Positions 28,099-39,039 of a stretch of 64,000 nt of DNA are shown here, in pieces. Location: contig NZ_SGWR01000001.1 of assembly GCF_004217315.1 (NCBI RefSeq), forward strand, positions 1,116,001 through 1,180,000. Reading direction: 5' to 3'. This stretch comes from Corticibacter populi. Lineage in GTDB: Bacteria > Pseudomonadota > Gammaproteobacteria > Burkholderiales > Burkholderiaceae_C. Position 1 is the stretch's first letter; each line of letters begins with the position of its first letter. Made by a program: the position numbers and the translations under genes. The notes under the pieces are model-generated. The model ran no database searches. It was not told the origin of the DNA and was given only the letters and a program-made list of their open reading frames with translations.

Positions 28099-30273
28099 AT
28101 GCCCAGTCTGCTCCCCTTCTTCTCGCCCATGCCCGGGATGCGAAGCCACCGCCTGCTGGTGTGGCTCCGGCGTGCCCCTCGCACCGCATCATTGCCACAC
28201 AGATCGCCTCGGAGGCTCTTGCTGCCGCTGCTGGGCGCATGGGTGCTGCTGGCCGCAGCACTGGCGCCTCAGGCCCTGCAGGCGGCCCAGCCAGTCTTCA
28301 CGACCCCGGAGCAACGGCCCGTGCCGCTGCGCAGCCAGCCCTGGCCCTCCGGCAGTTTCCTGGTGCTGGCCTACCACGACGTCGACGATGACGAGGCCGA
28401 CCAGCGCTACCTGGCGGTGACCACACGCAAGCTGGTGGGCGAGTTCGCCTGGCTGCGCGAGAATGGCTACCAGCCCGTGTCCGTGCAGCAAATCCTCGAC
28501 GCGCACGCCGGCCGCTCACCATTGCCCGAGAAAGCCGTGCTGCTGTCGTTCGATGATGGTTTCAGCAGCTTCTACACCCGGGTCTTCCCGCTGCTGCGGG
28601 CCTACCAGTGGCCGGCGCTGTGGGCACCGGTGGGCAGTTGGCTCGATGCGCTGCCAGACCAGCCCATCGACTTCGGCGGTCTCGTCACCCCCCGCGAACG
28701 CTTTGCCACCTGGGAACAGGTCCGCGAAGTACACCGAAGTGGTCTGGTGGAGATCGGTGCGCACACGCAGAACCTGCACTTCGGCCACATCGCCAACCCG
28801 CAGGGCAATACCCAGCCGGCTGCCGCCAGCCTGTTCTATGACCAGCAGGACGGACGCTACGAAAGCCATGCTCAGTTCGAGGCCCGCATCAGCCAGGATG
28901 TTCAGGCCATCACCGGCCGCATCGCTCGGCACACCGGCCAGCCGCCCCGCGCCTGGGTCTGGCCCTATGGCGCCATGCATGGCCGCAGTTGGCAGATCGC
29001 GCGCCAGCATGGCTACCAACTGTCCTTCAGCCTGGAGCCGGGCTTGGCCAACGCCGCCGACCTGGACAACATCCCGCGCTTTCTGATCAGCGCAGACCTG
29101 CGCCTCAGCCAGTTCGCCGACTTCATCACCGGCATCCAGGACGCCGAGCCGCTGCGCGCCGCGCATGTCGATCTCGACTACGTCTACGACAGCGACCCCG
29201 AACAACAGGAGCGCAACATCGACGCGCTGGTGCAGCGCATCCACGACATGCGTCTCAACACCGTGTTCCTGCAGGCGTTCGCGGACCCGCAGGGCGACGG
29301 ACTGGTGCGCGCCGTGTACTTCCCCAACCGGGTGCTGCCCATGCGCGCCGACCTCTTCAACCGCGTCGCCTGGCAACTGCGCACCCGCAGTCAGGCCCGC
29401 GTCTACGCCTGGATGCCGGTGCTCGCCTTTGACCTCGAGCCGGGGCTGGCCAGGGTCGGGCACGCCGCTGCCGTCGAACCGTTCGATGGAGGCAGCCATG
29501 AGGCCGCGCCATCGATACCCGCGCCTCCAGCGCCCGGCCAGTATTCCCGGCTTTCGCCCTTCGACCCGGCGGCGCGGCAGGCCATTCGCACCCTGTACGA
29601 AGACCTCGGCTGGCAGGCGGCCTTCAGCGGCGTGCTGTTCCATGACGATGCCATGCTGACCGAGGACGAGGACCTGAGCGCACCGGCACTGCAGGCCTAC
29701 CGCGACGCCGGCTTCACGGGAGCGCTGCCGGTGCCGCTCGAAGACGCGGAACAACAGCAGCGCTGGATGCGTTTCAAGACCGGCGCGCTGACCGATTTCA
29801 CGCTGGAGCTGGTGGACGCCGTACGCGGCGTGCGGGGCGCGCATGTGCGCAGCGCACGCAACGTCTTTGCCGGCACCATCACCGAGCCCGGGAGCGAGCG
29901 CTGGCTTGCGCAGAACTTCCGGCAGGCGCTGGCCGCTTATGACTGGACGGTGCCGATGGTCATGCCGCTGATGGAGCAGGTGCCGCGCCGGCAGATCGAC
30001 GCCTGGCTCGATGGCATCGTCGATGCCGTCGCCCGCATCCCGGGCGCGCTGGACAAGACCGTCTTCGAGGTGCAGGCGGTGGACTGGCTGCAGCCGGATC
30101 AGGAAGGCCGGCAGCGCCGCATCCCCAGTGCGGAAATCGCGCACTGGCTGCGCCGCCTGAATCTCCGGGGCGCCAGGCACCTTGCCTACTACCCGGACGA
30201 CTTCAAGCACCAGCACCCCGACGCCGCCAGCATGCGCCGGCACCTCTCCAATCACTGGTTTCCGCTGCCATGA
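28099..30273 (+). CDS. pgaB: PNAG N-deacetylase / hydrolase PgaB
   Basis: 724 aa. The N-terminal polysaccharide deacetylase domain (about 90-330) has [12 protein letters not shown], the metal Asp in [12 protein letters not shown] and the His pair in [11 protein letters not shown]. The C-terminal domain (about 350-724) is the PgaB glycoside-hydrolase-like barrel with [14 protein letters not shown]. It deacetylates PNAG before export through PgaA. E. coli PgaB is a lipoprotein, but here the signal region ([24 protein letters not shown]) has no lipobox Cys, so it is probably soluble in the periplasm. It starts 3 bp after pgaA; several in-frame ATG compete as start. Confidence 0.93.
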   Translation: MPSLLPFFSPMPGMRSHRLLVWLRRAPRTASLPHRSPRRLLLPLLGAWVLLAAALAPQALQAAQPVFTTPEQRPVPLRSQPWPSGSFLVLAYHDVDDDEADQRYLAVTTRKLVGEFAWLRENGYQPVSVQQILDAHAGRSPLPEKAVLLSFDDGFSSFYTRVFPLLRAYQWPALWAPVGSWLDALPDQPIDFGGLVTPRERFATWEQVREVHRSGLVEIGAHTQNLHFGHIANPQGNTQPAAASLFYDQQDGRYESHAQFEARISQDVQAITGRIARHTGQPPRAWVWPYGAMHGRSWQIARQHGYQLSFSLEPGLANAADLDNIPRFLISADLRLSQFADFITGIQDAEPLRAAHVDLDYVYDSDPEQQERNIDALVQRIHDMRLNTVFLQAFADPQGDGLVRAVYFPNRVLPMRADLFNRVAWQLRTRSQARVYAWMPVLAFDLEPGLARVGHAAAVEPFDGGSHEAAPSIPAPPAPGQYSRLSPFDPAARQAIRTLYEDLGWQAAFSGVLFHDDAMLTEDEDLSAPALQAYRDAGFTGALPVPLEDAEQQQRWMRFKTGALTDFTLELVDAVRGVRGAHVRSARNVFAGTITEPGSERWLAQNFRQALAAYDWTVPMVMPLMEQVPRRQIDAWLDGIVDAVARIPGALDKTVFEVQAVDWLQPDQEGRQRRIPSAEIAHWLRRLNLRGARHLAYYPDDFKHQHPDAASMRRHLSNHWFPLP

Positions 30274-31598
30274 ACAACCGCCGCATCACGACTCCCATCC
30301 TGCTGTTCATGCTGTTCGGCCCGTTGCTGGCCATCTGGCTGCTGGGCTTTGACGCCGTCCTCGACTTCATCCTGTACTACCCGTTGCTGATGTCCTGCAT
30401 CTGGGTGACCGGCGGACTGGTGTTCTGGTGGCGCTGGGAGCGCCACTGGCCGTGGGGCGAGAAGGTGCCGCCCCCCAGGCTCGCCGACGCACCACTGATC
30501 TCCATCATCGTGCCGTGCTTCAACGAAGCCCGGCACGTGCGCGAGACCATTGGCGCGGCGCTCACCCAACGGTATCGCAACATCGAGGTCATCGCCGTCA
30601 ACGATGGCTCCAGCGACGACACCGGCGCGCTCCTGAACCAGCTCGCCAGCACCAACCCCAGGCTGCGCGTCATCCATCTGGCGCAGAACCAGGGCAAGGC
30701 GATTGCGCTGCAGATGGGCGCACTGGCGGCGCGCAGCGAATACCTGGTCTGCATCGACGGCGACGCCATGCTGGGCGCCGATTGCGCCGCCTATCTGGTC
30801 GAGCCGATGTTGCGCAATGCGCGCGTGGGCGCGGTCACCGGCAACCCGCGCATTCGCACCCGCAGCACGCTGGTGGGCCGCATCCAGGTGGGCGAGTTCT
30901 CTTCCATCATCGGGCTGATCAAGCGCACCCAGCGCATCTATGGGCGCCTCTTCACCGTCTCTGGAGTGATCGCGGCATTCCGCCGCAGCGCACTGCACCA
31001 TGCCGGCTACTGGAGCAGCGACATGATCACCGAGGACATCGACATCAGCTGGAAGCTCCAGATGAATGGCTGGAGCACGTTCTTCGAGCCGCGCGCGCTG
31101 TGCTGGATCCTGATGCCCGAGACCTTGCGCGGCCTCTGGAAGCAACGGCTGCGCTGGGCCCAGGGCGGCGCCGAGGTGTTCGTCAAGCAGCTGCCGGAAC
31201 TGGCGCAATGGCAGCACCGCAACATGTGGGGCCTGGCGGGCGAATTCATTCTCTCGGCACTCTGGTCGTTCTGCCTGTTCTATGCGCTGTGCCTGTACCT
31301 GATCGGGTGGCTGGTGCCGCTGCCCATCGAAATCGACCCGACGCGGCTGACGCCCTCGTCCTTCAGCGGCGTCATCCTGGCGGTGGCCTGCGTGGTGCAG
31401 ATGACCGTGAGCCTCTTCATCGAGCGCCGCTACGAGCGCGGCCTGCTGGGCCTGCTGCCCTGGATCATCTGGTATCCGGCCGCCTTCTGGCTGATCAGTT
31501 TCCTCAGTACCCTGGTGAGCTACCCCAAGGTCATGCTTCGCAAAAGCCGCGGGCGCGCCCGCTGGATCAGTCCAGACCGGGGGATCCAACATGGCTGA
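30270..31598 (+). CDS. pgaC: PNAG synthase glycosyltransferase PgaC
   Basis: 442-aa family-2 processive glycosyltransferase that polymerises UDP-GlcNAc into beta-1,6-GlcNAc. Two N-terminal membrane helices precede the GT-A domain: [26 protein letters not shown], the DxD-like CIDGDAML, the catalytic TEDIDISWK and the processivity motif QRLRW. Three helices follow. It overlaps pgaB by ATGA, so translation is coupled. With PgaD it forms the c-di-GMP-activated synthase; the globin-coupled GGDEF-EAL protein at 2.3 kb is a candidate regulator. Confidence 0.95.
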   Translation: MNNRRITTPILLFMLFGPLLAIWLLGFDAVLDFILYYPLLMSCIWVTGGLVFWWRWERHWPWGEKVPPPRLADAPLISIIVPCFNEARHVRETIGAALTQRYRNIEVIAVNDGSSDDTGALLNQLASTNPRLRVIHLAQNQGKAIALQMGALAARSEYLVCIDGDAMLGADCAAYLVEPMLRNARVGAVTGNPRIRTRSTLVGRIQVGEFSSIIGLIKRTQRIYGRLFTVSGVIAAFRRSALHHAGYWSSDMITEDIDISWKLQMNGWSTFFEPRALCWILMPETLRGLWKQRLRWAQGGAEVFVKQLPELAQWQHRNMWGLAGEFILSALWSFCLFYALCLYLIGWLVPLPIEIDPTRLTPSSFSGVILAVACVVQMTVSLFIERRYERGLLGLLPWIIWYPAAFWLISFLSTLVSYPKVMLRKSRGRARWISPDRGIQHG

Positions 31599-32295
31599 CA
31601 AGATGGCACTTGGGATGGCACCCGAAAATCCATCCGGAAAACCGCACCCGGTGAGTGCGGCAGCGGCTGCCCGCGCAAGCACCGCCCGGCGCAGCACCGC
31701 CACGCCACCTGCCCTGGTCTGGCACCATGGCCAGTGCCCGGTGCTGCCGCACCAGCCGGCCCAGTCCATCATCCTGCGGCCGCGCAAGGGCTCGCCGCGC
31801 CACCTCGTCGAGCTCTTCATCACCGCGCTGCTGTGGCTGGCCTTCATCTACCTTTGCCTGGCCTACCTGGGCAAGCGCTCGCTGCAGGAACTGCCCGGCT
31901 GGCGGGACTTCGGACTGGACTTCGCCACCAGCATCCTGATCATCGCCGTCCTGTACCTGGCCACGCTGGCGGCCGGCGCCATCGTCATGGGCATCTGGGC
32001 CGCATGCAACAAGTTCCTGGCCCTGCGACGACCGGCGAGCGCCCCGGCGCCAAGCCTCGAAGAGCGCCGCATCATGCGTGCCTTCGAAGTCTCGCGCACC
32101 ATGTTCGACCGACTGCAACAAGGCAACGTGGTGACCATGTTCCACGATGCGCATGGCGAGATCGAATCGATCCGCGCCGGCTGCCAGATTCCCGAGAACG
32201 GCGAGACCCTCTCCCAGCTGCCGCCCGACAGCTTCTACCCCACGCAGTGGGACAGTGCCTTCGAGGATGACGCGCCCAGGCTCATGCCATCCTGA
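31591..32295 (+). CDS. pgaD: PNAG synthase accessory subunit PgaD
   Basis: 234 aa, longer than E. coli PgaD (137 aa) because of an N-terminal Ala/Thr-rich extension of about 55 residues and a C-terminal tail. Two membrane helices ([21 protein letters not shown], and about 115-135 [20 protein letters not shown]) match PgaD, then [14 protein letters not shown], the conserved cytoplasmic segment. In E. coli PgaC and PgaD bind c-di-GMP together. It overlaps pgaC by 8 bp and is the last operon gene. Confidence 0.85.
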   Translation: MADKMALGMAPENPSGKPHPVSAAAAARASTARRSTATPPALVWHHGQCPVLPHQPAQSIILRPRKGSPRHLVELFITALLWLAFIYLCLAYLGKRSLQELPGWRDFGLDFATSILIIAVLYLATLAAGAIVMGIWAACNKFLALRRPASAPAPSLEERRIMRAFEVSRTMFDRLQQGNVVTMFHDAHGEIESIRAGCQIPENGETLSQLPPDSFYPTQWDSAFEDDAPRLMPS

Positions 32296-32296
32296 A

Positions 32297-32314
32297 CGCC
32301 TGCGGCAGCAGGCG
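32297..32314 (+). other. Hairpin after pgaD
   Basis: CGCCTGC (32297-32303) pairs with GCAGGCG (32308-32314) two bases after the pgaD stop. No U-tract follows, so at best it is a 3'-end stabilising or Rho-assisted structure. Confidence 0.35.
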
Positions 32315-32364
32315 AGCAGATGCGACGAGAGAAATCCGGAGCGAGAAATGCGATACTCGCGGCC

Positions 32365-32769
32365 ATGACTTCAGAAACCGCAAACGGCTACGCTGGCGAC
32401 CTGCCTCCGCAAGAAGCCTGGCAATGGGTGCAGGATGGCACGGCGATCCTGGTGGACGTGCGCAGCGACGCCGAGCGCGCCTGGGTCGGCCGGGTTCCGG
32501 ATGCCGCCGACATCGCCTGGAAGCAATGGCCCGGCATGGTGCCCAACGAAGACTTCGACCGCCAGTTGCAACAGTTGCCGAGAGACAAGAAGCTGCTCAT
32601 GCTCTGCCGCAGCGGCGTGCGCTCGATCGCCGCGGCCCGGCGCGCCACCGAACTGGGCTACACGGCCTACAACGTGCTCGAAGGCTTCGAGGGCGATCTG
32701 AACGAGCAAGGCCAGCGTGGCACGCTCGGCGGCTGGCGCAGGCGCGGCCTGCCCTGGGTACAGCAGTAA
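32365..32769 (+). CDS. Rhodanese-like sulfurtransferase domain protein
   Basis: 134-aa single rhodanese domain, cytosolic (no signal). The active-site loop is LCRSGVRS with the catalytic Cys; VDVRSDAERAWVGRVPDA is the first conserved half and GYTAYNVLEGFEGDLN the C-terminal end. The form with RGTLGGWRRRGLPW at the end is common as a stand-alone protein in Burkholderiales. ATG 32365 is chosen; the open frame extends 15 codons upstream. Its TAA stop is followed after 5 bp by a dispersed repeat copy. Confidence 0.88.
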   Translation: MTSETANGYAGDLPPQEAWQWVQDGTAILVDVRSDAERAWVGRVPDAADIAWKQWPGMVPNEDFDRQLQQLPRDKKLLMLCRSGVRSIAAARRATELGYTAYNVLEGFEGDLNEQGQRGTLGGWRRRGLPWVQQ

Positions 32770-32774
32770 AAACC

Positions 32775-32812
32775 GAACCTGTTCATGATCTTTTCATGGG
32801 CCGCGTCGCCGG
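32775..32812 (-). repeat. Dispersed small repeat, copy C (inverted)
   Basis: Plus strand begins GAACCTGTTCATGATCTTTT; the reverse complement contains GGCCCATGAAAAGATCATG followed by AACAGGTTC, aligning with copies A and B. It lies 5 bp after the rhodanese stop codon. Confidence 0.65.
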
Positions 32813-32965
32813 CGTAGGCCGGCACGGCACTTGCTTGGTCTGCCTGGCATCCCCGCCTTGCCTGCAGCGAGCAGGGGCAATGCCTCCACCGCATAATTCA
32901 TGGCTGCAGGCTTGCCGCGCTTCCGTCCGGGGCGCAAGCAGGTCTTGCCATGATCGGAAACCACC

Positions 32966-33373
32966 GTGAACGCACGCTCCAGACGCCACCTCAGGCTCCT
33001 TACCGCCCAGACTGCCGATCTGGGCCAGGCCGTACCACAGGTCATGGCCTATCGGCTCGGCAAGATGGCGCATGCCATGGCCCATCCGCATGACGCGGAC
33101 GCGGTCGAACTCAACCAGATGATCGTCGAAAAGCAGGTCGCCTTCTGGCAGGCCTGGACGGCCATGGGACTACACGGCATGAGTGCCGCCCAGAACTTTT
33201 CGCAGCAATGGCTGCGCTGGTCCTGCATGCCCTGGACCAGCCCGGCAGCCCTCACCCCGCTGGCGCTGACCGGACAGTTGCAGGCCTCGCTGCTCGAGAT
33301 GGCCACCAAGGGCCTCGCCCCGGTGCGCCGCAAGGCGGTGGCCAACTCACGGCGCCTGGCGCGGCGCCGCTGA
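32966..33373 (+). CDS. Phasin-like PHA granule-associated protein
   Basis: 135 aa, basic, helical. It resembles the small phasin proteins of Burkholderiales polyhydroxyalkanoate granules: VMAYRLGKMAHAMAHPHDADAVELNQMIVEKQVAFWQAW and a Lys/Arg-rich C-terminus. These coat PHA granules at the polymer-cytosol interface. It has no signal peptide and stands alone; no PHA synthase is in the window. Assignment is by the conserved central helix pattern. Confidence 0.75.
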   Translation: MNARSRRHLRLLTAQTADLGQAVPQVMAYRLGKMAHAMAHPHDADAVELNQMIVEKQVAFWQAWTAMGLHGMSAAQNFSQQWLRWSCMPWTSPAALTPLALTGQLQASLLEMATKGLAPVRRKAVANSRRLARRR

Positions 33374-33527
33374 CCATACCGACCCGCCCCGGGCCGGGCC
33401 GGTCGCATCTCCAATCTCACATCTGCCGCAGCCAATGTGGCAGCGCCGTTCGCCTGTCAGAACCTGTCCGACAACCGTCGGCAAAAGCGGCTGACAAGGA
33501 CTTTCTGCACACAAATTCGCCATTTGT

Positions 33528-33533
33528 TATAAT
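33528..33533 (+). promoter_or_regulatory. Consensus -10 box of the proVWX operon
   Basis: A perfect TATAAT lies in a local AT-rich stretch; the -35 region (CTGCAC at 17 bp) is weak, which suits an activator- or osmotically controlled promoter. Transcription from here gives a leader of roughly 530 nt before proV. Confidence 0.5.
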
Positions 33534-33539
33534 TTACGG

Positions 33540-34072
33540 CGTTATGGTTGTTAATTTGCAATAATTTCTGCAATTTCAATCATCATCCGTTCATGCATGC
33601 TGGAGGTCTCAACGGCTTGGCAGGCATGAAGTTGTTCAACGGTTGGCAGGCATCCACCACACAGGCCCGCCGACCATCTGGATGGTCGTGTTTTCGACCC
33701 GATGCCCGACGGCCAGTCGCAGTGCGACTGGCACGTTTGCGTGAGACGGAATGCTTTTCCGGCTCACTCGGCAGCCAGTCGGCGCCTGGATGGAGTTCAT
33801 CCGCCAGTGCCTGCTGTCTGAAGGCTTTCGCTTTTTTAGCGTTTTTTCTTCGTTGGTTCTTGTCGGTCCAGCCTGGCTGGGTTGGCGCATCGGGCGCCAC
33901 CTCTCCAGGCCGGGCCGAGCGGTCCCGCTGGACTTTCATGGGTCTCACCCACGAAGGGGCGGTGGATCGGTTCCGAACCAGTTGCCAGGCATCGCCTCGC
34001 CCCATGCCGTGCATGGAGGCGCCGATGTGCGTTTGCGCATCCTTCTTTAGAGAGTCAAGGAGTTGCAGCAAG
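33540..34072 (+). other. Long structured leader of proV
   Basis: No protein-like coding is seen. It holds a near-exact direct repeat (CAACGGCTTGGCAGGCAT at 33610 and the one-base-shorter form at 33637). A hairpin CGACCAT/ATGGTCG (33671-33688) is followed by TGTTTTCG. A perfect 9-bp hairpin GCCAGTCGC/GCGACTGGC (33712-33732) follows, and then a longer hairpin around CCATGC/GCATGG (33990-34027) lies just before the ribosome site. The U-rich tail after the first hairpin could act as an attenuator. Confidence 0.5.
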
Positions 34073-35350
34073 GTGGCCAAAAGTATTCAAATCGAACATG
34101 TCTTCAAGGTCTTTGGAGACAAACCCGAGCAGGCGCTCGCGTTGGCCCGGCAGGGCCTGGACAAGCAGACCATCCTGGAGAAGACTGGGCACTCGATCGG
34201 CGTGTACGACGCCAACTTCCACATCGAGGCCGGTGAGATATTCGTCATCATGGGCCTTTCGGGCTCGGGCAAATCCACGCTGGTGCGCATGCTCAACCGC
34301 CTGATCGAGCCCAGCAGCGGCAAGATCCTGGTCGATGGCCAGGACATCAACGACCTCAGCGACGCCAAGCTGCGCGCGCTGCGCCGCAAGGACATCAGCA
34401 TGGTGTTCCAATCCTTCGCGCTGATGCCGCACCTGACGGTGCTGGACAACACCGCTTTCGGCCTGGAACTCGCCGGCGTGGACAAGGCCACGCGCCAGCA
34501 GGCCGCGCAGGACGCGCTCGAGCAGGTCGGCCTGGGTGCCTGGGGCGCAAGCTACCCCGACGAGCTCTCCGGCGGCATGCAGCAGCGCGTCGGCCTGGCC
34601 CGGGCGCTGGCGGCGGACCCCTCCATCCTGCTGATGGACGAGGCCTTCTCGGCCCTCGATCCGATCATCCGCACCGACATGCAGTCCGAATTGCTGCGCC
34701 TGCAGGAAGTCAAGCAGCGCACCATCGTCTTCATCTCGCATGATCTGGACGAAGCGATGCGCATCGGCAACCGCATCGCCATCATGAAGGACGGCCATGT
34801 GGTGCAGGTGGGCACGCCCGAAGAGATTCTGCGCAACCCGGCCGACGATTACGTGCGCAGCTTTACCAAGGGCGTCGACGCCTCGGTGGTGTTCAAGGTG
34901 GCCGACATCGCCCGCGTCACCCAACCGGTGCTGGAGATGCACAAACCGGGCACCGGCCTGCGGGCGGCACTGCGCATCCTGCAGGATCAGGACCGCGACT
35001 ACGGCTATGTGGTCTCGCGCGGTTACCACTTCGAAGGCATCGTCTCCACCGATTCGCTGCGCAACGCCCGCAATGGCACCACCGAGTTGCAGCCGCTCTC
35101 GGACGCCTTTCTTCCAGAGCCCATCGTCGTGCGCGGCGATGAACTGGTGGCCGACGTGGTGGGCCGCGCCGCCGAGCCACGCTATCCGCTGCCGGTGATC
35201 GATGAGACCGGCAGGTTCCTGGGTGTGGTCAGCCGCACACGCCTGCTGCGCTTTCTCGACCGCGACACGCCGCCCCTGCCCGAGGAAGCCGGTGCCGGGC
35301 ACGCCCCAGCGCAAGCCACCGCGGCAGCCGCAATGGCCGCCACCGTTTGA
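34073..35350 (+). CDS. proV: Glycine betaine/proline ABC importer ATPase ProV
   Basis: 425 aa. It starts at GTG 34073 with AAGGAG 10 bp upstream; residues [15 protein letters not shown] match the ProV start, whereas the frame upstream is not protein-like. Walker [11 protein letters not shown], signature [15 protein letters not shown], Walker [14 protein letters not shown] and the H-loop ISHDLDEAM are intact. The C-terminal third (about 290-400) carries two CBS domains, the ionic-strength sensor in this family. First gene of proVWXX, for osmoprotectant uptake. Confidence 0.95.
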   Translation: MAKSIQIEHVFKVFGDKPEQALALARQGLDKQTILEKTGHSIGVYDANFHIEAGEIFVIMGLSGSGKSTLVRMLNRLIEPSSGKILVDGQDINDLSDAKLRALRRKDISMVFQSFALMPHLTVLDNTAFGLELAGVDKATRQQAAQDALEQVGLGAWGASYPDELSGGMQQRVGLARALAADPSILLMDEAFSALDPIIRTDMQSELLRLQEVKQRTIVFISHDLDEAMRIGNRIAIMKDGHVVQVGTPEEILRNPADDYVRSFTKGVDASVVFKVADIARVTQPVLEMHKPGTGLRAALRILQDQDRDYGYVVSRGYHFEGIVSTDSLRNARNGTTELQPLSDAFLPEPIVVRGDELVADVVGRAAEPRYPLPVIDETGRFLGVVSRTRLLRFLDRDTPPLPEEAGAGHAPAQATAAAAMAATV

Positions 35351-35364
35351 AAGGCACACGCACC

Positions 35365-36687
35365 ATGACAGATACCACCCATACCACACTGCTGGCCCAG
35401 AACACCGTTGCCACCGACAACCCCTGGGCCACCACCGCCGCGCCACCGGCTGCGGCAGCCGAATCCAGCGGCGCGGCCAGCAATGGCAGCAACCCTTGGG
35501 CAACAGCCGGCAGCGCGCCTGCCGAAGCGCCCGCATCAACCCCTGCGGACAATCCCTGGGGCGGCAGTGCCGGTGCGACACCGGACGCCGCGGGCGCCGG
35601 CAGCAATGACTGGCTCTCCGCAGGCAGCAGTGCCACGCCAGTCAATGAGGGCTTCCAGATCAACCAGCTGTGGGACGGCTCCCTGCCCATCCAGAGCTGG
35701 ATCAACGATGGCCTGGCCTGGTTCGTCGCCAGCTTCCGCCCCTTCTTCCAGGCCGTTCGCACCCCCATCGACGCAACGCTCGGCGGCATCCAGGATGCAC
35801 TGCTGGCCGTGCCGACCCTGGGCATGATCGGCCTGCTAACGCTGCTGGCCTGGCAGTTCGCCGGCCGCGGTGTCGCCATCGGCTCGCTGATCTCGCTGCT
35901 CGTGGTCGCCATGCTGGGCGTCTGGCCCGAAGCCATGATCACGCTGGCGCTGGTGCTGACCTCGCTGGTGTTCTGCATGCTGATCGGCCTGCCGCTGGGC
36001 ATCGTGCTAGCCAGCAGTGACCGGGCGCAGCGCATTGCCCGCCCGATACTCGACGCCATGCAGACCACGCCGGCCTTCGTCTACCTGGTGCCGGTGGTGA
36101 TGCTGTTCGGCATCGGCAACGTGCCAGGCGTGATCGTCACCATCGTCTTCGCGCTGCCGCCGCTGGTGCGCCTGACCAACCTGGGCATCCGACAGGTGCG
36201 GCCCGACCTGATCGAGGCCGCCAAGGCCTACGGCGCCTCGCCCATGCAGATGCTCGCCAAGGTGCAGCTGCCGCTGGCCATGCCATCCATCATGGCCGGC
36301 ATCAACCAGGCGCTGATGCTGTCGCTGTCGATGGTGGTGATCGCCTCGATGATCGCCGTCGGCGGTCTCGGCCAGATGGTGCTGCGCGGCATCGGCCGCC
36401 TGGACATGGGCCTGGCCACCGTCGGCGGCCTGGGCATCGTGCTGCTGGCCATCATGCTCGACCGCATCACCCAGGCAATGGGCCAGCCCAAACGCGGCGG
36501 CCAGTCCTGGCGGGACAACGGCCCGCTCGGCCTGCTGCGCCGCCTGCAGGCACCCAAGCCCGCGGCGGGCCCCGCCAAGGCGAATACCGCCGACGCTGCC
36601 GAGGCCGCGCCCCGCGCCGGCCAGAAGCAGGCCGGCACGGCGCGCCAGCCGGTCGCCGCCGACCCCGGGCATGCACAGCAAGCCTGA
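35365..36687 (+). CDS. proW: Glycine betaine/proline ABC importer permease ProW
   Basis: 440 aa. The start ATG 35365 follows proV by 14 bp (a TTG overlapping the proV stop is an alternative). The cytoplasmic N-terminus (residues 1-95) is Ala/Ser-rich with three NPW repeats ([21 protein letters not shown]); E. coli ProW also has an NPW at its start. The membrane domain includes [27 protein letters not shown] and the EAA loop [16 protein letters not shown]. The C-terminal tail is longer and more Ala/Gln-rich than in E. coli. Confidence 0.94.
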   Translation: MTDTTHTTLLAQNTVATDNPWATTAAPPAAAAESSGAASNGSNPWATAGSAPAEAPASTPADNPWGGSAGATPDAAGAGSNDWLSAGSSATPVNEGFQINQLWDGSLPIQSWINDGLAWFVASFRPFFQAVRTPIDATLGGIQDALLAVPTLGMIGLLTLLAWQFAGRGVAIGSLISLLVVAMLGVWPEAMITLALVLTSLVFCMLIGLPLGIVLASSDRAQRIARPILDAMQTTPAFVYLVPVVMLFGIGNVPGVIVTIVFALPPLVRLTNLGIRQVRPDLIEAAKAYGASPMQMLAKVQLPLAMPSIMAGINQALMLSLSMVVIASMIAVGGLGQMVLRGIGRLDMGLATVGGLGIVLLAIMLDRITQAMGQPKRGGQSWRDNGPLGLLRRLQAPKPAAGPAKANTADAAEAAPRAGQKQAGTARQPVAADPGHAQQA

Positions 36688-36729
36688 ATCCACCGCTTTC
36701 GACCACCCAGACATGGAGACCATCAACGG

Positions 36730-37770
36730 ATGCCTTTGAAAACCCTTCGACTTCGCAGTGCCGCCACCCTTGCCACTTTTGTCACGCTTGCCGTCACCTG
36801 TGCCCTGAGCCTGGGCGCAGCCCCCGCCGCCGCGCAGGACGCGCTGCCCGGCAAGGGCGTGGCCGTGCAACCGGTGCAGACCAACATCGCCGAAGAAACC
36901 TTCCAGACGCTGCTGGTGCTGCGCGCCCTCGAGAAGCTGGGCTATGACGTGAAAAGGATCCAGGAGACCGACTACTCGGCCGCCTACCTGGCCATCGGCA
37001 ATGGCGATGCCACCTTCATCGCCACCAACTGGCAGCCGCTGCACGACGACTTCTACAAGCAGTCCGGCGGCGACACCAGGTTCTACCGGCCCGGCACCTA
37101 TGTGACCAACCTGCTGCAGGGCTACCTGATCGACAAGAAGACCGCCGACGCGCATGGCATCACAAGTGTCGAGCAGCTCAAGGACCCGGCCATCGCCAAG
37201 CTGTTCGACACCAATGGTGACGGCAAGGCCGATCTCACGGGCTGCAACCCCGGCTGGGGCTGCGAGGCGGTGATCGAACACCACCTCGACGCCTATGGCC
37301 TGCGCGGCACCGTGACCCACAACCAGGGCAACTACTCGGCACTGATCGCCGACACCATCGCGCGCTACCGCGCCGGCCAACCGATCTTCTATTACGCCTG
37401 GACGCCCTACTGGGTCAGCGGCGTGCTCAAGCCCGATCAGGACGTGGTGTGGCTGCAGGTGCCCTTCTCCTCGCTGCCCGGCGAGCAAAAAGGCATCGAC
37501 ACCCAGCTGCCCGACGGCTCGAACTATGGCTTCCCGGTCAACACCATGCACATCGCCGCCAATCGGGCCTTTGCCGAACAGAATCCGGCAGCGGCCAAGC
37601 TGTTCGAGATCATGCGGCTGCCCATTGGCGACATCAGCGCGCAGAACCTGCGCATGCAGGAGGGTGAAAACCGGCAAGCCGACATCGAACGCCATGTCGA
37701 TGCCTGGATCAAGGCCAACCAGGCCACCTTCGACGGCTGGCTGGAACAGGCGCTCGCCGCCGCCCGCTAG
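36730..37770 (+). CDS. proX: Glycine betaine-binding protein ProX (first copy)
   Basis: 346 aa with a signal peptide ending [12 protein letters not shown]. The ProX fold segments are [24 protein letters not shown] with aromatic Trp for the trimethylammonium cage, [18 protein letters not shown] and [13 protein letters not shown]. It is the first of two tandem ProX paralogs. Long stretches of DNA are shared with the next gene around CDS positions 470-560, which suggests recent duplication or conversion. Confidence 0.94.
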   Translation: MPLKTLRLRSAATLATFVTLAVTCALSLGAAPAAAQDALPGKGVAVQPVQTNIAEETFQTLLVLRALEKLGYDVKRIQETDYSAAYLAIGNGDATFIATNWQPLHDDFYKQSGGDTRFYRPGTYVTNLLQGYLIDKKTADAHGITSVEQLKDPAIAKLFDTNGDGKADLTGCNPGWGCEAVIEHHLDAYGLRGTVTHNQGNYSALIADTIARYRAGQPIFYYAWTPYWVSGVLKPDQDVVWLQVPFSSLPGEQKGIDTQLPDGSNYGFPVNTMHIAANRAFAEQNPAAAKLFEIMRLPIGDISAQNLRMQEGENRQADIERHVDAWIKANQATFDGWLEQALAAAR

Positions 37771-37828
37771 GCCCGGGCCTCGCCCGCCAGCCGACTCTTC
37801 CATTCATCATTGACCCCAAGGAGTCTCC

Positions 37829-38845
37829 ATGAAAACCACCATCTCTCCCTTTGCGCTGCGCCACCTGCTGGCCGCCTCCCTGTTCGGCCTCGGCCTGGGC
37901 GCGGCACAGGCACAGGACCTGCCCGGCAAAGGCGTTACCGTGCAAGCCACCAAGAGTTCCATCGCCGAGGAAGGCTTCCAGACCGAGCTGGTCAACCGTG
38001 CGCTCGAGCAACTGGGCTACACCATCAAGCCCACCCAGGAGACCGAGTACGTCACCGGCTTCGTGGCCATCGCCAACGGCGACGCAACCTTCATGGCCGT
38101 CAACTGGCAGCCGCTGCACGACGACTTCTACAGGAACGCCGGCGGCGACGCCAAGTTCTACCGCCAGGGCACCTATGTCAACAACTCGCTGCAGGGCTAC
38201 CTGATCGACAAGAAGACCGCCGACGCGCATGGCATCACCAACCTCGCGCAGCTCAAGGACCCGGCCATCGCCAAGCTGTTCGACACCAATGGTGACGGCA
38301 AGGCCGATCTCACGGGCTGCAATCCCGGCTGGGGTTGCGAGGCGGTGATCGAACATCATCTCAAGGCCTATGAACTGGGCAATACCGTGACCCACAACCA
38401 GGGCAGCTACTCGGCGCTGATCGCCGACACCATCGCACGCTACCGCGCAGGCCAGCCGGTGCTCTACTACACCTGGACGCCCTACTGGGTCAGCGGCGTG
38501 CTCAAGCCCGGCCAGGACGTGATCTGGCTGCAGGTGCCCTTCACCGCCCTGCCGGGTGAACAGGCCAAGGTCGAGACCAAGCTGCCCGATGGCTCGAACT
38601 ATGGCTTCCCGGTCAACACCCAGCACATCGTCGCCAACAAGGTCTTTGCCGAGCAGAACCCGGCCGCGGCCAAGCTGTTCGCCGTCATGCGGCTGCCCAT
38701 CGCCGACATCAATGCGCAGAACCTGCGCATGCAGCAGGGCGAGAACAGCGCCGCCGACATCAACCGCCACGTGGATGCCTGGATCAAGGCCAACCAGGCC
38801 ACCTTCGATGGCTGGCTCGAACAGGCCAAGGCTGCCGCGCAGTAA
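37829..38845 (+). CDS. proX: Glycine betaine-binding protein ProX (second copy)
   Basis: 338 aa, paralogous to the preceding gene across the whole length. The signal peptide is [17 protein letters not shown] and the mature start [16 protein letters not shown]. The same cage residues occur in [12 protein letters not shown] and [13 protein letters not shown], and the Cys pair in [13 protein letters not shown] ribosome site AAGGAG lies 8 bp before ATG. Differences near the binding site between copies (ATNW/AVNW, YYAW/YYTW) may alter affinity or specificity. An intrinsic terminator follows. Confidence 0.94.
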   Translation: MKTTISPFALRHLLAASLFGLGLGAAQAQDLPGKGVTVQATKSSIAEEGFQTELVNRALEQLGYTIKPTQETEYVTGFVAIANGDATFMAVNWQPLHDDFYRNAGGDAKFYRQGTYVNNSLQGYLIDKKTADAHGITNLAQLKDPAIAKLFDTNGDGKADLTGCNPGWGCEAVIEHHLKAYELGNTVTHNQGSYSALIADTIARYRAGQPVLYYTWTPYWVSGVLKPGQDVIWLQVPFTALPGEQAKVETKLPDGSNYGFPVNTQHIVANKVFAEQNPAAAKLFAVMRLPIADINAQNLRMQQGENSAADINRHVDAWIKANQATFDGWLEQAKAAAQ

Positions 38846-38887
38846 AGACAAGGCGCAAGCCATCACCGCGCCACGAGGCGCTCCATG

Positions 38888-38912
38888 CACCCCGCTTTGG
38901 CGGGGTGTTTTT
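38888..38912 (+). terminator. Intrinsic terminator of the proVWXX operon
   Basis: CACCCCGC pairs with GCGGGGTG across a TTTG loop and is followed by TTTTT. It lies about 40 bp after the second proX stop. Confidence 0.92.
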
Positions 38913-39039
38913 CATGGCGCAGGCAGATAGGAACCTGTTCAGCCGCGAAAACCGCCGCCAGTTCGGGCAGCCGCCGGCACAGGGTGCCGAGCGCCTGCGC
39001 CGAAAACGGCCGTCTCGCCAACGCAGCGCAAGGCCTTGA

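Noticed and set aside
33610-33653. CRISPR-like direct repeats
   Set aside because: Only two copies with a 9-nt spacer, no array and no cas genes.
33548-34072. N-terminal extension of ProV by 175 residues
   Set aside because: Composition is not protein-like and the ProV family starts at the GTG 34073, which has a ribosome site.
38931-38945. GAACCTGTTCA after the proVWXX terminator as a fifth repeat copy
   Set aside because: Only the end half-site matches; the GGCCC...AAAGATC core is absent.
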